The notes under the pieces: generated by a model
What the model was told of the DNA's origin: nothing
Database searches by the model: none
The model's input: the letters and a program-made list of their open reading frames with translations, nothing else
Shown: positions 16,561-26,096 of the stretch, one piece after another
Numbering within the stretch: position 1 is the first letter of the stretch
Layout: each line of letters starts with the position of its first letter
Origin: Halotia wernerae
GTDB lineage: Bacteria > Cyanobacteriota > Cyanobacteriia > Cyanobacteriales > Nostocaceae
Assembly: GCA_034931985.1 (NCBI GenBank)
Contig: JAYGHB010000008.1
Coordinates: 48,747 to 112,746, forward strand
Length of the DNA: 64,000 nucleotides
Direction: 5' to 3'
Translations under genes and position numbers: made by a program

Positions 16561-17316
16561 TCACCACTCCAACTCTGCAGGCGACACTTTATGTGCATTA
16601 TGCCGATCGGTTGTAATTGCACCACTCCGCATTGTAATCACCCGATCCGCCATATCTGCGATGCCTGCGTTGTGAGTGATTACGACTATCGTTGTGCCTA
16701 ATTCCTGATTAACTTGGGCAAGGGTTTCTAAGACCAATTTGCCAGTTTGGAAGTCTAAGGCTCCGGTAGGTTCATCACAAAGCAGCACTTGAGGACGCTT
16801 GGCAATCGCACGGGCGATCGCTACACGCTGTTGTTCGCCCCCGGAAAGCTGGGATGGAAAGTGATTGATGCGATCGCCTAAGTGAACCCGTTCTAAAGCT
16901 TCACGGGGATGCATTGGATGGGGGGCAATATCAGTCACCAAAGCCACGTTCTCGCGGGCAGTAAGACTGGGGATAAGATTATAGAATTGAAACACAAAAC
17001 CCACACTCTCGCGACGAAAGCGGGTGAGGATGCGATCATTGGCGGCGGTGAGATCTTGACCGCGAAATATAACCTTCCCACTAGTGGGAACATCCAGACC
17101 CCCTAAAATATTCAGCAGCGTCGATTTGCCACTGCCTGAAGGCCCCAGCAAAACCACAAATTCTCCTTCATCCAGGTCTAAATCCACCGATTTCAACGCC
17201 TGAACTGTTACTTCACCCATCACGTAGGTTTTTGTCACGCCTCTCATTTGGAAGAGACTCGAACGAGGACTCGTGACGGAATTTCTTTTTCTATGTTGCT
17301 CCAACGGTTGTATCAT
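16561..17316 (-). CDS. MacB/LolD-type ABC exporter ATPase
   Basis: The protein is 251 residues. The N-terminal 25 residues are a basic extension, followed by a complete ATPase domain with Walker A GPSGSGKST, Q-loop FQFYNLIP, signature LSGGEQQR, Walker B VLLCDEPTGALD and switch His in VITHN. The CDEPTGALD form and the GEVTVQALKSVDL start are typical of the MacB/LolD/DevA group, which drives FtsX-type permeases. It is the first gene of the operon with the split permease and HlyD adaptor. The dyad TGACTATCTAGTCA lies 214 bp upstream and suggests control by the TetR regulator at 22.6 kb. An internal ATG at residue 24 is an alternative start. Confidence 0.9.
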   Translation of the reverse strand: MIQPLEQHRKRNSVTSPRSSLFQMRGVTKTYVMGEVTVQALKSVDLDLDEGEFVVLLGPSGSGKSTLLNILGGLDVPTSGKVIFRGQDLTAANDRILTRFRRESVGFVFQFYNLIPSLTARENVALVTDIAPHPMHPREALERVHLGDRINHFPSQLSGGEQQRVAIARAIAKRPQVLLCDEPTGALDFQTGKLVLETLAQVNQELGTTIVVITHNAGIADMADRVITMRSGAITTDRHNAHKVSPAELEW

Positions 17317-17529
17317 CTGAATCGCCTGAAGTGGGCTTTGATTGAATAGCTAGGGTCAAACTAAGTACAGAATTTCATAAGTTCATAGCGAATTAAAATT
17401 GGCAAAACTCAGCGTCCCTCTGTGCTTCCCTCTGCGCTCCTCTGCGTTTAAAAAAGCTACGAATTAATGCAAAGCTGTACTAAGTTAACGCGAGGCACTA
17501 ACTCATTGAAAGAGTCTAAAAATCAAATA

Positions 17530-17543
17530 TGACTATCTAGTCA
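17530..17543. promoter_or_regulatory. Single TetR-type operator upstream of the ABC exporter operon
   Basis: TGACTATCTAGTCA is a 14-bp dyad with six-base arms, and it matches the TGAC-N6-GTCA sites at 12416-12444 and 23345-23374. On the minus strand TAATAT sits one base before it, the position of the -10 box at the other two sites, but no good -35 box is visible. It lies between the RND permease stop and the ABC ATPase start. Confidence 0.5.
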
Positions 17544-17583
17544 TATATTACCTTCTGGTTTCTGCTTACTTAGTTAAGATTGA

Positions 17584-20500
17584 TTACACCAACTCAGAGT
17601 CTAGATTTTCGGTCTTGGGTGTGAACTGTAAATACAAACAAGGTACGACAATCAGTGCGATTACTGTGGCAGCAAGCAATCCAGAAATAATTGCTACACA
17701 CAGCGGCATCCAAGTAGGGTCACTGAGAGCAAGGGGAATCAGGCCAATGATTGTAGTGATACTCGTTGTCAGGACAGGTCGCAGACGGTCGGCAACTCCT
17801 TTGGCGGCAGCCTCTCGCACTTTCATCCCTTCATTTTGATAAGTATTCATCGTATCAACCATGACAATTGCGTCATTGACAACGATACCAACCAAGGCAA
17901 TGATGCCGATAAAGGCTGTGAAAGAAAAAGCAATTCCCAGCAGGAGAAAGCCGCCGATAGTGCCAATTAAAGCAAAGGGAATAGCCAGTAGAATAATAAA
18001 CGGTTGTCTGAAGGAGCCTAGTTGCAGAACCAAGACGGCAAAAACCATAAAGATAGCTAAACCAAGGGCTTGACCTGCTGAACCAAAGGTTTCTGCTTGA
18101 TCTGCTGTTTCACCTCCCAGGTTATAGCTGTAGCCTTGAGGCCAAGACTGTTGCATTTTTTCTAGCTTCGGTGTCAAATCGGCAGTAATTTCACCAGGAG
18201 TTCGGCTTTCAACCTTAGATAAAACAGTTACAGTTCGTTGCCCACCTCTATGAGTAATCAACAGGGGAGCTTGACCTTGTAGGGTTTCCACAACTGCACC
18301 TGCTGGAATCACCTTTTGATCTGAATTTGAGCCAAAGAAGCGGATTGTCGCCAGTTCATCTCGACGTGTGGGGCCACCGACTGCTCCATTGCGCGATCGC
18401 CAAGCTGTACTGAGACGAATTTCGATATCTTCTTGATTACCACCGATGACAAAATCACCGACATCGCTGGTTGTCATATAATAGCGGGCTTGAGTCGCTA
18501 GTTCATCTTCGCTAATTCCGTAAAAATCTAGCGCCTCGCGTTTGGGAATTAGTTTCAAATCTGGCTGCAAAACACCTAAGTTATCGCGGACATCGGTTGT
18601 TCCCGGAATTTGCCGCAACGCCAACTGCACCTCACTGGAAATCTGCCGTAGTTGATCGAGTTCAGTCCCAGCGATTTCTACCTGAATTGGATCTCCACTA
18701 CCTGCTGCTTGTTGGGCATTTAATACTAGTTTTGCCCCCGGATAGACATCTATTGCTTTAGTTAGTTCTTGGCGCAAGCCGTCTAAGTACTTATAGGATA
18801 TTTGATCGCGTTCTTTTTCGGGAATGAATACGGCAGAAAAGCCCAGCAGGTAACTACCTTGACTTGGTTGCAACTCACCAGAACTGACGAGGTTACTTTG
18901 CTGTCCGACATATTTAATCACGCTTTTCAAGTATTTTTTATCACGCAAAATCTGCCCCAGGTCATCTGCAACTTGTTGGGAGACATCAATGGTAGTCGAG
19001 GGAGGCATTTCGACGTTAACGCTGAAATTCCGGGCATCTCCTTCGGGAAAAAATATGATCGAGATTTGTGTGAACGCAAACATCGCACAAACAAATAAAG
19101 CAACTGTTCCCAACGTCCAAGCACGGGCTGTAGTTTTGTTGCGTACAGTTGTATTCAAACTCCACCGCGCAAACCGTTTGGAAGCAGCTTCACTGAGTCG
19201 GTCAATCCGGGATTTCTTTTGACTTTTGACATTAGCCAACAGAAAACGCGATAGGGGAATATCGATGAGAATAGCGATCGTAAAACTCAGCAAAAGACAA
19301 ATAATTGCTGTAATTGGCAGCAAGCGGATAAATTTACCCAAAGTGCCGCTAATTGCCATTAACGGAGCCATTGCCAAAATAGTTGTTAATTGACCAGCAA
19401 AAGCTGGTACAGCATAGGTTTTAACCGTCTTCAGTGCTGCTTGGTTAAAGCTGAGTCTCTCAACAAAAATTGCCTCGTGCATCCCCTCCATCATCAGGAT
19501 GAATACATCCACCAACAACCCCAGCGATAACACCATGCCGATTAGCACCATGTTATTCAGGGTTTGACCCATTAGCCAAAGAACTGCTAAAGCTCCCAAA
19601 AAGGTTAAAGGAATTGAGAGGCCAGCAATCAAAGCCTCGCGCCAGGAAAGGGCAATAAATAAGATGATAAACACAGCTACCATCGACTGCAAAGCATTAC
19701 TGAACAAATTGCCCAACTGCTCCCAAATGGTTTCTGAATCATCAGCGATAACCCGATACTCCATCCCATAAGGCCAATCATCGGGGTTTTTCTGCGCGGC
19801 TTCAATCTCTGCAATGACGTTGCTAATTACCTCAATCGAGTCTTGTCCCGGTATCTTTTTCACGCCAACACTGACAACAGGTTGAAATTCTCCCCGTTCC
19901 CAGCTGATGAAAGCACGGGTTTCTTCCTGTTCTAGTTCCCGACGCACAGAAGCAATTTCACTTAATCGGACAACTCGCCCATCAAGACGAGCGATGGGTA
20001 AATTCCGTAGTGTCTCCAAATTGCGAAACCGTCCAAAAAAGCGGACTTGAGTGCCAATTGTGTTGCTTTCCACCTCATCCAAGGGTGTATCGAGGTTGGC
20101 GGCTCGGATTTGGTTAGCGACTGTAGCTGGTGAAATTCCCAGTTTTACCAAGCGACTGGGATTCATTTGCACCTGCACGACTTCTTCTCTAGCACCCCCA
20201 AGGTTGACTTCGGTGACACCAGAAACTCTTTCGAGTCTGTCTTGTAATCTCTCGGCTGCCCGATTTAAAACAGTTGCATCCAAATTGCCAAATATGGCAA
20301 CAGTCAAAATTGGCGCGTCATTTACCGAAACCGCCTTTACTACAGGCTGTTGAGCATCTCTAGGCAAATTTGGTTCGGCTTGAGAAACGGCATCGCGCAA
20401 TCGCTGAATTGCTTGAGCGGGGTCGGCATCTGAATTAAATTCCACATTAATCAGTGAAAAACCAGTGAAAGAAGCACTTTTAAGCTGCTTTAACCCTTCT

Positions 20501-20787
20501 ACCGATTTAATTTCTTTTTCAAGTTGATTTGTAACTTGCTGCTCAATGGTTTCTGGATCAGCACCGCCCCAAGTCGTAGTTACACTGGCAACAGCAATGT
20601 CAATATCAGGATTGGACTCTTTGGGCATTGACATATAACCCAACAACCCGCCTACTACAAATAGCAAGCTCAAAAGAATCCCAAAAATTGGTTGCAGGAA
20701 AAAGAAGCGAGAAATGGGTGAAGTTTTGCGGATTTGAGACGAGGTAGATATATCTTTTTCTTCTGGAGGTGTTTGCAAGTTGCTCAT
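17584..20787 (-). CDS. RND-family efflux permease (AcrB/MexB superfamily)
   Basis: At 1067 residues this is a full-length RND pump. The first helix lies near residues 27-50. Two large periplasmic loops and two blocks of helices follow, with internal symmetry (LSIPLTFLGALAVLW in the first half, AIPFALIGTIGGFLL in the second). The intramembrane acidic site appears as LVDVFILMMEG in the first half and VNDAIVMVDTMN in the second. It exports drugs, lipids or metals with the proton gradient. Its ATG overlaps the adaptor stop codon by one base (TAATG), with AAGGAGG inside the end of the adaptor gene, so translation is coupled. No outer-membrane channel gene is in the operon. The HAE/acriflavine group seems more likely than heavy-metal CusA. 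Confidence 0.92.
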   Translation of the reverse strand: MSNLQTPPEEKDISTSSQIRKTSPISRFFFLQPIFGILLSLLFVVGGLLGYMSMPKESNPDIDIAVASVTTTWGGADPETIEQQVTNQLEKEIKSVEGLKQLKSASFTGFSLINVEFNSDADPAQAIQRLRDAVSQAEPNLPRDAQQPVVKAVSVNDAPILTVAIFGNLDATVLNRAAERLQDRLERVSGVTEVNLGGAREEVVQVQMNPSRLVKLGISPATVANQIRAANLDTPLDEVESNTIGTQVRFFGRFRNLETLRNLPIARLDGRVVRLSEIASVRRELEQEETRAFISWERGEFQPVVSVGVKKIPGQDSIEVISNVIAEIEAAQKNPDDWPYGMEYRVIADDSETIWEQLGNLFSNALQSMVAVFIILFIALSWREALIAGLSIPLTFLGALAVLWLMGQTLNNMVLIGMVLSLGLLVDVFILMMEGMHEAIFVERLSFNQAALKTVKTYAVPAFAGQLTTILAMAPLMAISGTLGKFIRLLPITAIICLLLSFTIAILIDIPLSRFLLANVKSQKKSRIDRLSEAASKRFARWSLNTTVRNKTTARAWTLGTVALFVCAMFAFTQISIIFFPEGDARNFSVNVEMPPSTTIDVSQQVADDLGQILRDKKYLKSVIKYVGQQSNLVSSGELQPSQGSYLLGFSAVFIPEKERDQISYKYLDGLRQELTKAIDVYPGAKLVLNAQQAAGSGDPIQVEIAGTELDQLRQISSEVQLALRQIPGTTDVRDNLGVLQPDLKLIPKREALDFYGISEDELATQARYYMTTSDVGDFVIGGNQEDIEIRLSTAWRSRNGAVGGPTRRDELATIRFFGSNSDQKVIPAGAVVETLQGQAPLLITHRGGQRTVTVLSKVESRTPGEITADLTPKLEKMQQSWPQGYSYNLGGETADQAETFGSAGQALGLAIFMVFAVLVLQLGSFRQPFIILLAIPFALIGTIGGFLLLGIAFSFTAFIGIIALVGIVVNDAIVMVDTMNTYQNEGMKVREAAAKGVADRLRPVLTTSITTIIGLIPLALSDPTWMPLCVAIISGLLAATVIALIVVPCLYLQFTPKTENLDSELV

Positions 20788-22385
20788 TATTTCACCTCCT
20801 TGTTATTGATTACCTTAACTGGTGTGCCATTCACGAGGCGATTTTGTCCCTCGGTTACTAACTTTTCTCCTGCTGACACGCCGCTAAGAATCTCTCGTTG
20901 GGTAATGCCTTCAATTCCCGACTCAATCTGACGCTGTTCTACAACCCTCTTTTCGGGGTTAACAACGAAAACATAGGGCTTTTGGTCGCGGAAAACAAAG
21001 GCATTGAGGGGGGCGACAACGGCGTTTTCCTTTTGAGCCACCGCAATCCAAGTAGTGACACGTTCGCCGTGTTGTAACTTTGCTGTCCCGGAATTTAGCC
21101 GGATGGTGGCTTGAATTGACCGCCCTCCAGGACTTACGGCTGGATTAACTGCAATCACCTGGCCACGGGCGCGGGCGCTTTCAATCAGCGTTTGATTATT
21201 ATTAGCGTTGATATCTGATTCTGAGGATATCAGCGCAGTTTGATTAGTCTGTACACGCTCTCCACTTTCAGCCGAGAGGTCTACTACGACTTCAAACTGA
21301 GTCGGATCGATGATAACGATGGGTATTCTCTCATTAATTCCTTGCAAATCGCCCCCGATTTGGGAAGAGACAGACTGAGGAGTATAATATTGCCCTTCTC
21401 TAATGTTGAGATAGGCAATAATCCCACTAAAAGGAGCATAAAGTTTAGTGCCTTCTAAGACGACTTTAGCTTGAGTCAGTTGGGCTTTGGCTGTTGTAAT
21501 GCTTGATTCGGTGGCTTCTAGTTGTTGTTGGGCGGCTGTCACCTGAGATTGAGCCGATTGAATTTGAGATTTGCCAGATGCAACTTGAGCAGAAGTGGCA
21601 CGAATGTCAGCCTCAGCATCCCGAACCGCATTTGTCCGAGTGTCGATCTCGCTGGCTGGAACTGCCCCTTCGTTAAATAGGTATTGGTAGCGTTTGAGTT
21701 GGGTTTGTGCCAAATTGCGTTGAGACTGGGCTTTTGCTACCTGTGCCTGTAATTGTTGCACCTGCGATCGCGCCTGTGCTACCTGTGATTGTGCAGAGGC
21801 TACATCTGCTGCTGCTGCGGCTTTGCGTTTTTGGGCTTCAGCGATCGCAGCTTCAGCTTTACTAACGTTTGCCAGTTCTTCGCGATCGTCAATTTGGGCA
21901 AGTAGTTCGCCTTTTATGACTCTATCTCCTTCCCGTAAGGAGCGTGAGCCTCGTTTGGCAATGTTAGTAACATCTCCTGCTACATCAAAGGCCAGATACC
22001 TAAACTGTTTTGCCTGGAGTGTTCCCTCTGTCGAAACCCAAGCGCGAATCAATTCGGTTTTGGCTGTGGTAACTCGTACTGGTAATGGCGAATACTCTAC
22101 GGCAGTGGTAGGCGTCTTCTCTGCATTATCTCCTTGGCGCATGAATAATACGCCACCAATGGCTAAAATTACACCTAAGAGTGGTATGATTAACCAGATT
22201 TTTTTGAACTTTTTTTTCTGGCGATCGGATGGTTTGGGAGATTGTTCTACTTCTAAGTTTTCTTGTTGGGGCTGTTCGGGTATATCTGCGAATGAGACAA
22301 TATCATCCGTGTAATGTTCAGTTACTTCTTTTGTATCTGTGATTACTAAATAAGATGAGCTAGATGTGTTTTTTTCAAGGGACAT
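20787..22385 (-). CDS. RND efflux periplasmic adaptor (membrane fusion protein)
   Basis: The 532-residue protein has an unusually long cytosolic N-terminus of about 75 residues ending in KKKFKK. One helix follows (IWLIIPLLGVILAIGGVLFM), then lipoyl-like and coiled-coil segments. The Ala/Gln-rich coiled coil covers roughly residues 180-315. A beta-barrel and a membrane-proximal domain end with VNGTPVKVI. It connects the RND pump to an outer-membrane channel. The gene precedes the pump with a one-base overlap and follows the TetR gene by 205 bp on the same strand. I see no operator in that 205-bp gap, so it may be transcribed from the TetR promoter. Confidence 0.9.
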   Translation of the reverse strand: MSLEKNTSSSSYLVITDTKEVTEHYTDDIVSFADIPEQPQQENLEVEQSPKPSDRQKKKFKKIWLIIPLLGVILAIGGVLFMRQGDNAEKTPTTAVEYSPLPVRVTTAKTELIRAWVSTEGTLQAKQFRYLAFDVAGDVTNIAKRGSRSLREGDRVIKGELLAQIDDREELANVSKAEAAIAEAQKRKAAAAADVASAQSQVAQARSQVQQLQAQVAKAQSQRNLAQTQLKRYQYLFNEGAVPASEIDTRTNAVRDAEADIRATSAQVASGKSQIQSAQSQVTAAQQQLEATESSITTAKAQLTQAKVVLEGTKLYAPFSGIIAYLNIREGQYYTPQSVSSQIGGDLQGINERIPIVIIDPTQFEVVVDLSAESGERVQTNQTALISSESDINANNNQTLIESARARGQVIAVNPAVSPGGRSIQATIRLNSGTAKLQHGERVTTWIAVAQKENAVVAPLNAFVFRDQKPYVFVVNPEKRVVEQRQIESGIEGITQREILSGVSAGEKLVTEGQNRLVNGTPVKVINNKEVK

Positions 22386-22590
22386 GTGTGAATACCTGTA
22401 AATACCTGGATACGAGCTTATTGGATTTTTTAAATTGGCATTTTTGTGATTAATTTTTGGGGATTTTTATGAATAAAAAATAGATTCAGCTTAGTACGGC
22501 TTTGCGAAAATCGTGGCGAATTGAAGGTTGAAATTTAAACGCAAAGGTACGCAGAGAATTTACTACGAGTTAATGAAATATTGTACTTAG

Positions 22591-23316
22591 TTATTTTCTA
22601 GTATTTATTGTACGACTGATTATGTTTGTTACTTGTAGAGTTTCTTTGCCATTTGATGCACTTGATTTACTGCCTATACCCTGTTCCAATACCCAAATCA
22701 AGTCATCAAAAATTTTTTCTACTGCCTGCATATCTAGGTCAATTGGGCTTTCGTGAGCTAAATGTTGAGGAGCAATGCCAATTTTTTCGGGGATAAAGTT
22801 TCTCAAGCCCTCCGCCAAAGTTAGGATAATAAATGTAGCTAAGTCTGGGTCTATATCACTGTTGATATCTCCTTGAGCAATGCCTTGGCTAACTAGTTGC
22901 TGAATGTACTCTACTGAAACTTTTTTAGTTCGTTGCAGCACTTCATCCCGAAATGGTAAGTCGCCATAAACGGCGCGATTAACAATCTGACTGAGGTCAG
23001 GATGGGTTAAATCAAAGCGAGCGCTAACGCTAAACAGCCAACGCAGGTATGAGAAAAATCCCATCTGTGGTTCAGGAGGATGGGCATTTTGTAAAAAGGC
23101 TATTTTCTGTTGATTCGCTAAGTCAATCAGATATAAATAAAGGTCTTTTTTATCTTCAAAGTATTGATATAGACTGCCTTTAGCAATCTTTGCTTGTTTA
23201 ACAACGTTGGAAATTGAGGCGCTGGCGTAATCGTGACTGGCAAATTCCGCGATCGCAATGGTAATGAAGGTTTGCCGTTTATCTTCAGGCAGATTGAAAA
23301 AGGTTTGGGTAGGCAT
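22591..23316 (-). CDS. TetR/AcrR-family transcriptional repressor
   Basis: The N-terminal 60 residues form a TetR DNA-binding domain, with FITIAIAEFASHDY, then SISNVVKQAKIAKGSLYQYF as the helix-turn-helix and DKKDLYLYLI after it. The rest is a helical ligand-binding domain of unknown ligand. The product is 241 residues from the ATG at 23316, and a TTG three codons earlier is an alternative. It lies directly upstream of an RND efflux pair, the usual place for a local efflux repressor. Two TGAC-N6-GTCA dyads overlap its own promoter, which implies autorepression. The same dyad stands before two other operons in this window, so it may control several transport and membrane genes. Confidence 0.9.
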   Translation of the reverse strand: MPTQTFFNLPEDKRQTFITIAIAEFASHDYASASISNVVKQAKIAKGSLYQYFEDKKDLYLYLIDLANQQKIAFLQNAHPPEPQMGFFSYLRWLFSVSARFDLTHPDLSQIVNRAVYGDLPFRDEVLQRTKKVSVEYIQQLVSQGIAQGDINSDIDPDLATFIILTLAEGLRNFIPEKIGIAPQHLAHESPIDLDMQAVEKIFDDLIWVLEQGIGSKSSASNGKETLQVTNIISRTINTRK

Positions 23317-23344
23317 AGCAAGCAACTTGATTTGATTATCAATA

Positions 23345-23404
23345 TGACCAAATAGTCACATGACTGATTAGTCACATTGTAATGCAACTACTCCCTACCG
23401 TCAA
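23345..23404 (-). promoter_or_regulatory. Autoregulated promoter of the TetR gene with tandem operators
   Basis: On the minus strand TTGACG (23404-23399), a 17-bp spacer and TACAAT (23381-23376) form a near-consensus promoter. One base downstream come two dyads, TGACTAATCAGTCA (23374-23361) and TGACTATTTGGTCA (23358-23345), centred 16 bp apart. They cover the expected start of transcription, as at the Coq4-like operon. Confidence 0.72.
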
Positions 23405-23616
23405 CCCTTCTTGAGGTAGAGTAACAATTTGTTTGTGCTTGGGTTATTTGTAGGCTTACTGTCTGTGCTGAGGGTTGTAGCATAAGCTCAAAATCAATGG
23501 TCTTGCAATATACAAGCCTGGTCAACTGTATTGGCTTTCCGGGCTGTTTGGTAGCTGGCAGACTTTACGATAGGAAACATCCGGTCTAATCAAGTCTATG
23601 TTTGTGTAGAGGTTTT

Positions 23617-24333
23617 ATGAGTCTGATTCTTCCCAAGCGCACTTTATCCCGTCGCCGTTTACTGCAATTATCGGGACTTTCGGGTGTGGGTCTACTTTTA
23701 AATGGCTGTGGAACAAGTTTGTTCTCAGATAGTGTTAGGCAAATCTCTGAGCCTTTAAATCAAAGTCTGCAAGCACTTCTTTTAAGTCAAAAACCTGTAC
23801 CTGAATTTTCTATTAGTGACATTGAGCCAGACAAATTACTGGTTAATACTTTTGATTTCACCCCACAAATTGATCCAGCGCAGTTTCAGCTAGCTATTAA
23901 TGGTGAGGTTAGTAACCCGATGCGATTAAGCATGGCAGATATTCAAAAACTTCCCTTGACTTCAATGGTGATTCGTCATGTTTGTGTTGAAGGCTGGGCG
24001 GCGATCGTTCAATGGGGAGGTGTGCGATTACAAGACTTAATTGCATTAGTACAGCCTAAGTCAAGCGTTCGTTATGTCTACTTCAAATCTGCTGATGGCT
24101 ACTATGAAAGCTGGGACATCATCTCTGCTATGCATCCCCAAACTCTCATGGCTTATCAAAAGAATGGACAACTATTATCGGCTGATAATGGTGCGCCTAT
24201 ACGTCTAGCATCCCCAATTAAATTAGGCTACAAGCAAAGCAAGTGGGTAACTGAGATTGTGTTAGTCAGTAACTTGTTGCCTACTAAAGGTTATTGGGAA
24301 GATCAGGGCTACGAGTGGTTTGCAGGGCTATAG
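23617..24333 (+). CDS. Tat-exported molybdopterin-dependent oxidoreductase (sulfite oxidase fold)
   Basis: The 238-residue protein begins with a twin-arginine signal (SRRRLLQLSG) that ends in a lipobox-like LLLNGC, so it may be an exported lipoprotein. The Oxidored_molyb domain covers about residues 70-230, with the molybdenum-ligand cysteine in HVCVEGW and the cofactor-binding region around NGAPIRLASPIKLGYK. Relatives include YedY/MsrP and sulfite oxidase. It is shorter than MsrP, and no heme-membrane partner (MsrQ) is adjacent. The ATG at 23617 has AGAGG four bases upstream. A TTG five codons earlier is less likely because it lacks a ribosome site. Substrate unknown. Confidence 0.87.
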   Translation: MSLILPKRTLSRRRLLQLSGLSGVGLLLNGCGTSLFSDSVRQISEPLNQSLQALLLSQKPVPEFSISDIEPDKLLVNTFDFTPQIDPAQFQLAINGEVSNPMRLSMADIQKLPLTSMVIRHVCVEGWAAIVQWGGVRLQDLIALVQPKSSVRYVYFKSADGYYESWDIISAMHPQTLMAYQKNGQLLSADNGAPIRLASPIKLGYKQSKWVTEIVLVSNLLPTKGYWEDQGYEWFAGL

Positions 24334-24691
24334 TCTGTGAATAGTGCTTTAGATAAGATGAAATTAACCGCCGATATAGACAGACGCTTTTGCGGCTACT
24401 CTGGGAGAACGCTAAGAGCGAACCCGCAGAGTACGCCGATAAACGCCGATGATGCAGATTTTATTAATGCAACATTTTAGCGTAAGTAGGTGGATGGGAA
24501 AATTTCTAAGTATGTCATTGCGAGTTGAACTAAGTGAAACGCAGCAATCGCAAACATTTCAGTGAATTTACATTTCGTTATATAGTTAGGTTTACTCGTG
24601 CATACCTACTTAATGCACCTTAACTTGTTATTGGTGTGTTAGCTTATGATTTACTTATTTATTCCCTAACCCTAGACCTTTGCACAAGTGA
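24334..24691. other. Intergenic region, 358 bp, with Nostoc-type repeat sequence
   Basis: There is no gene. The part at about 24370-24450 (CGCCGATATAGACAG through GTACGCCGATAAACGCCG) and the part at about 24512-24555 (GTCATTGCGAGTT to CAGCAATCGCAAAC) resemble dispersed repeats seen in Nostoc genomes. The second is related to the repeat at 50255-50328. The remainder is presumably the hen1 promoter. Confidence 0.4.
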
Positions 24692-26080
24692 ATGCTGCTG
24701 ACAATCACAACGACACACTCCCCAGCAACAGAGTTAGGCTACCTGTTGCATAAACACCCAGACCGCTGTCAGTCTTTTCCTTTAAGTTTTGGACAGGCGC
24801 ACGTTTTTTACCCAGAAGCTAGTACACAGCGATGTACGGCGGCGTTGTTGTTGGATGTTGACCCGGTGAAGTTGGTGCGGGGACGCGGTGCAAGGCTAGA
24901 ACAATATGTTAGCGATCGCCCTTATGTTGCTTCTTCGTTTTTAAGTGTCGCGATCGCTCAGGTATTTAGCACAGCTTTAGGAGGTCGCTGCAAAGACCTA
25001 CCAAAACTGGTACAAACCCCTATTTTTTTGGTGGCAAAACTATCGGTTTTACCTTGTCGCGGTGGTGAAGAGTTTCTGCGACAATTGTTTGAACCATTGG
25101 GCTATAGCGTAAGTGCCGAAGGTCACACTTTAGATGAGGATTTCCCTGATTGGGGTCAGAGCCGATACTTTACTGTCGAACTTCAGCACACCATAACTTT
25201 GAGAGATTTGTTAAGTCATCTCTACGTTTTGATTCCAGTATTGGATGATGATAAACACTACTGGGTAGGTGATGAAGAAATCGAAAAGTTACTACGTCAT
25301 GGTGAGGGTTGGTTAACTGACCATCCAGCGCGAGAACAAATTACCAAGCGTTATCTCAAACAACAGCAACGCCTAACTCGTCTAGCTTTAGCCCAACTAG
25401 TAGAAGAAGACAATCCTGACCCAGATAGCGCCCAAGAAACTTATGCTCAAGAAGAGGCGACGGTAGAAAAGCCCATTAGCTTGAATCAGCAGCGTTTGGA
25501 TGCAGTAATTACTGCTTTAAAGCAAAGCGGCGCACGCCGTGTAATTGATTTAGGCTGTGGACAGGGCAATCTGCTGAAAATTATCCTCAAAGACGGCTTT
25601 TTTACCCAAATTACGGGTGTTGATGTTTCCTATAGGGCGCTAGAAGTTGCCCAAGAACGATTAGATCGCCTGCACCTTCCCCGCAACCAGTGGGAACGCA
25701 TACAACTGGTTCAGGGCGCACTCACTTACCAAGATAAACGCTTCAGCGGCTATGATGCTGCTACAGTGATTGAGGTAATTGAGCATCTGGATTTGCCGCG
25801 ACTGGAAGCATTTGAGCGAGTTTTATTTGAATTTGCCCAACCTAAAACGGTGGTAGTGACAACGCCTAATATTGAATACAACGTTAAATTTGAGAACCTC
25901 CCGGCTGGAAAACTGCGACATCAAGACCACCGCTTTGAATGGACGCGATCGCAGTTTCAAAACTGGGCAAACCAAGTAGCAGAAGGCTTTAGCTACACTG
26001 TGGAATTTCGACTTATCGGAATAGAAGATCAAGAAGTTGGTTCACCGACACAAATGGGGATATTTAGCCGCAGTTTTTAA
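24692..26080 (+). CDS. hen1: Bacterial Hen1, 3'-terminal RNA ribose 2'-O-methyltransferase
   Basis: The 462 residues match bacterial Hen1. A family N-terminal domain starts MLLTITTTHSPATELGYLLH and contains TAALLLDVDPVKLVRGRG. A C-terminal SAM methyltransferase has DLGCGQGNLLK near residue 290. The metal-binding residues are in IEVIEHLDL and in the histidines of RHQDHRFEW. Hen1 methylates the 2'-OH of the terminal ribose during RNA repair, which protects repaired tRNA from being cut again. Its usual partner is the Pnkp ligase-kinase, often the next gene. Pnkp is not here, and the following sequence is a fragment. The gene itself is intact. Confidence 0.92.
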   Translation: MLLTITTTHSPATELGYLLHKHPDRCQSFPLSFGQAHVFYPEASTQRCTAALLLDVDPVKLVRGRGARLEQYVSDRPYVASSFLSVAIAQVFSTALGGRCKDLPKLVQTPIFLVAKLSVLPCRGGEEFLRQLFEPLGYSVSAEGHTLDEDFPDWGQSRYFTVELQHTITLRDLLSHLYVLIPVLDDDKHYWVGDEEIEKLLRHGEGWLTDHPAREQITKRYLKQQQRLTRLALAQLVEEDNPDPDSAQETYAQEEATVEKPISLNQQRLDAVITALKQSGARRVIDLGCGQGNLLKIILKDGFFTQITGVDVSYRALEVAQERLDRLHLPRNQWERIQLVQGALTYQDKRFSGYDAATVIEVIEHLDLPRLEAFERVLFEFAQPKTVVVTTPNIEYNVKFENLPAGKLRHQDHRFEWTRSQFQNWANQVAEGFSYTVEFRLIGIEDQEVGSPTQMGIFSRSF

Positions 26081-26096
26081 CCAAAGGAAACTTTTA

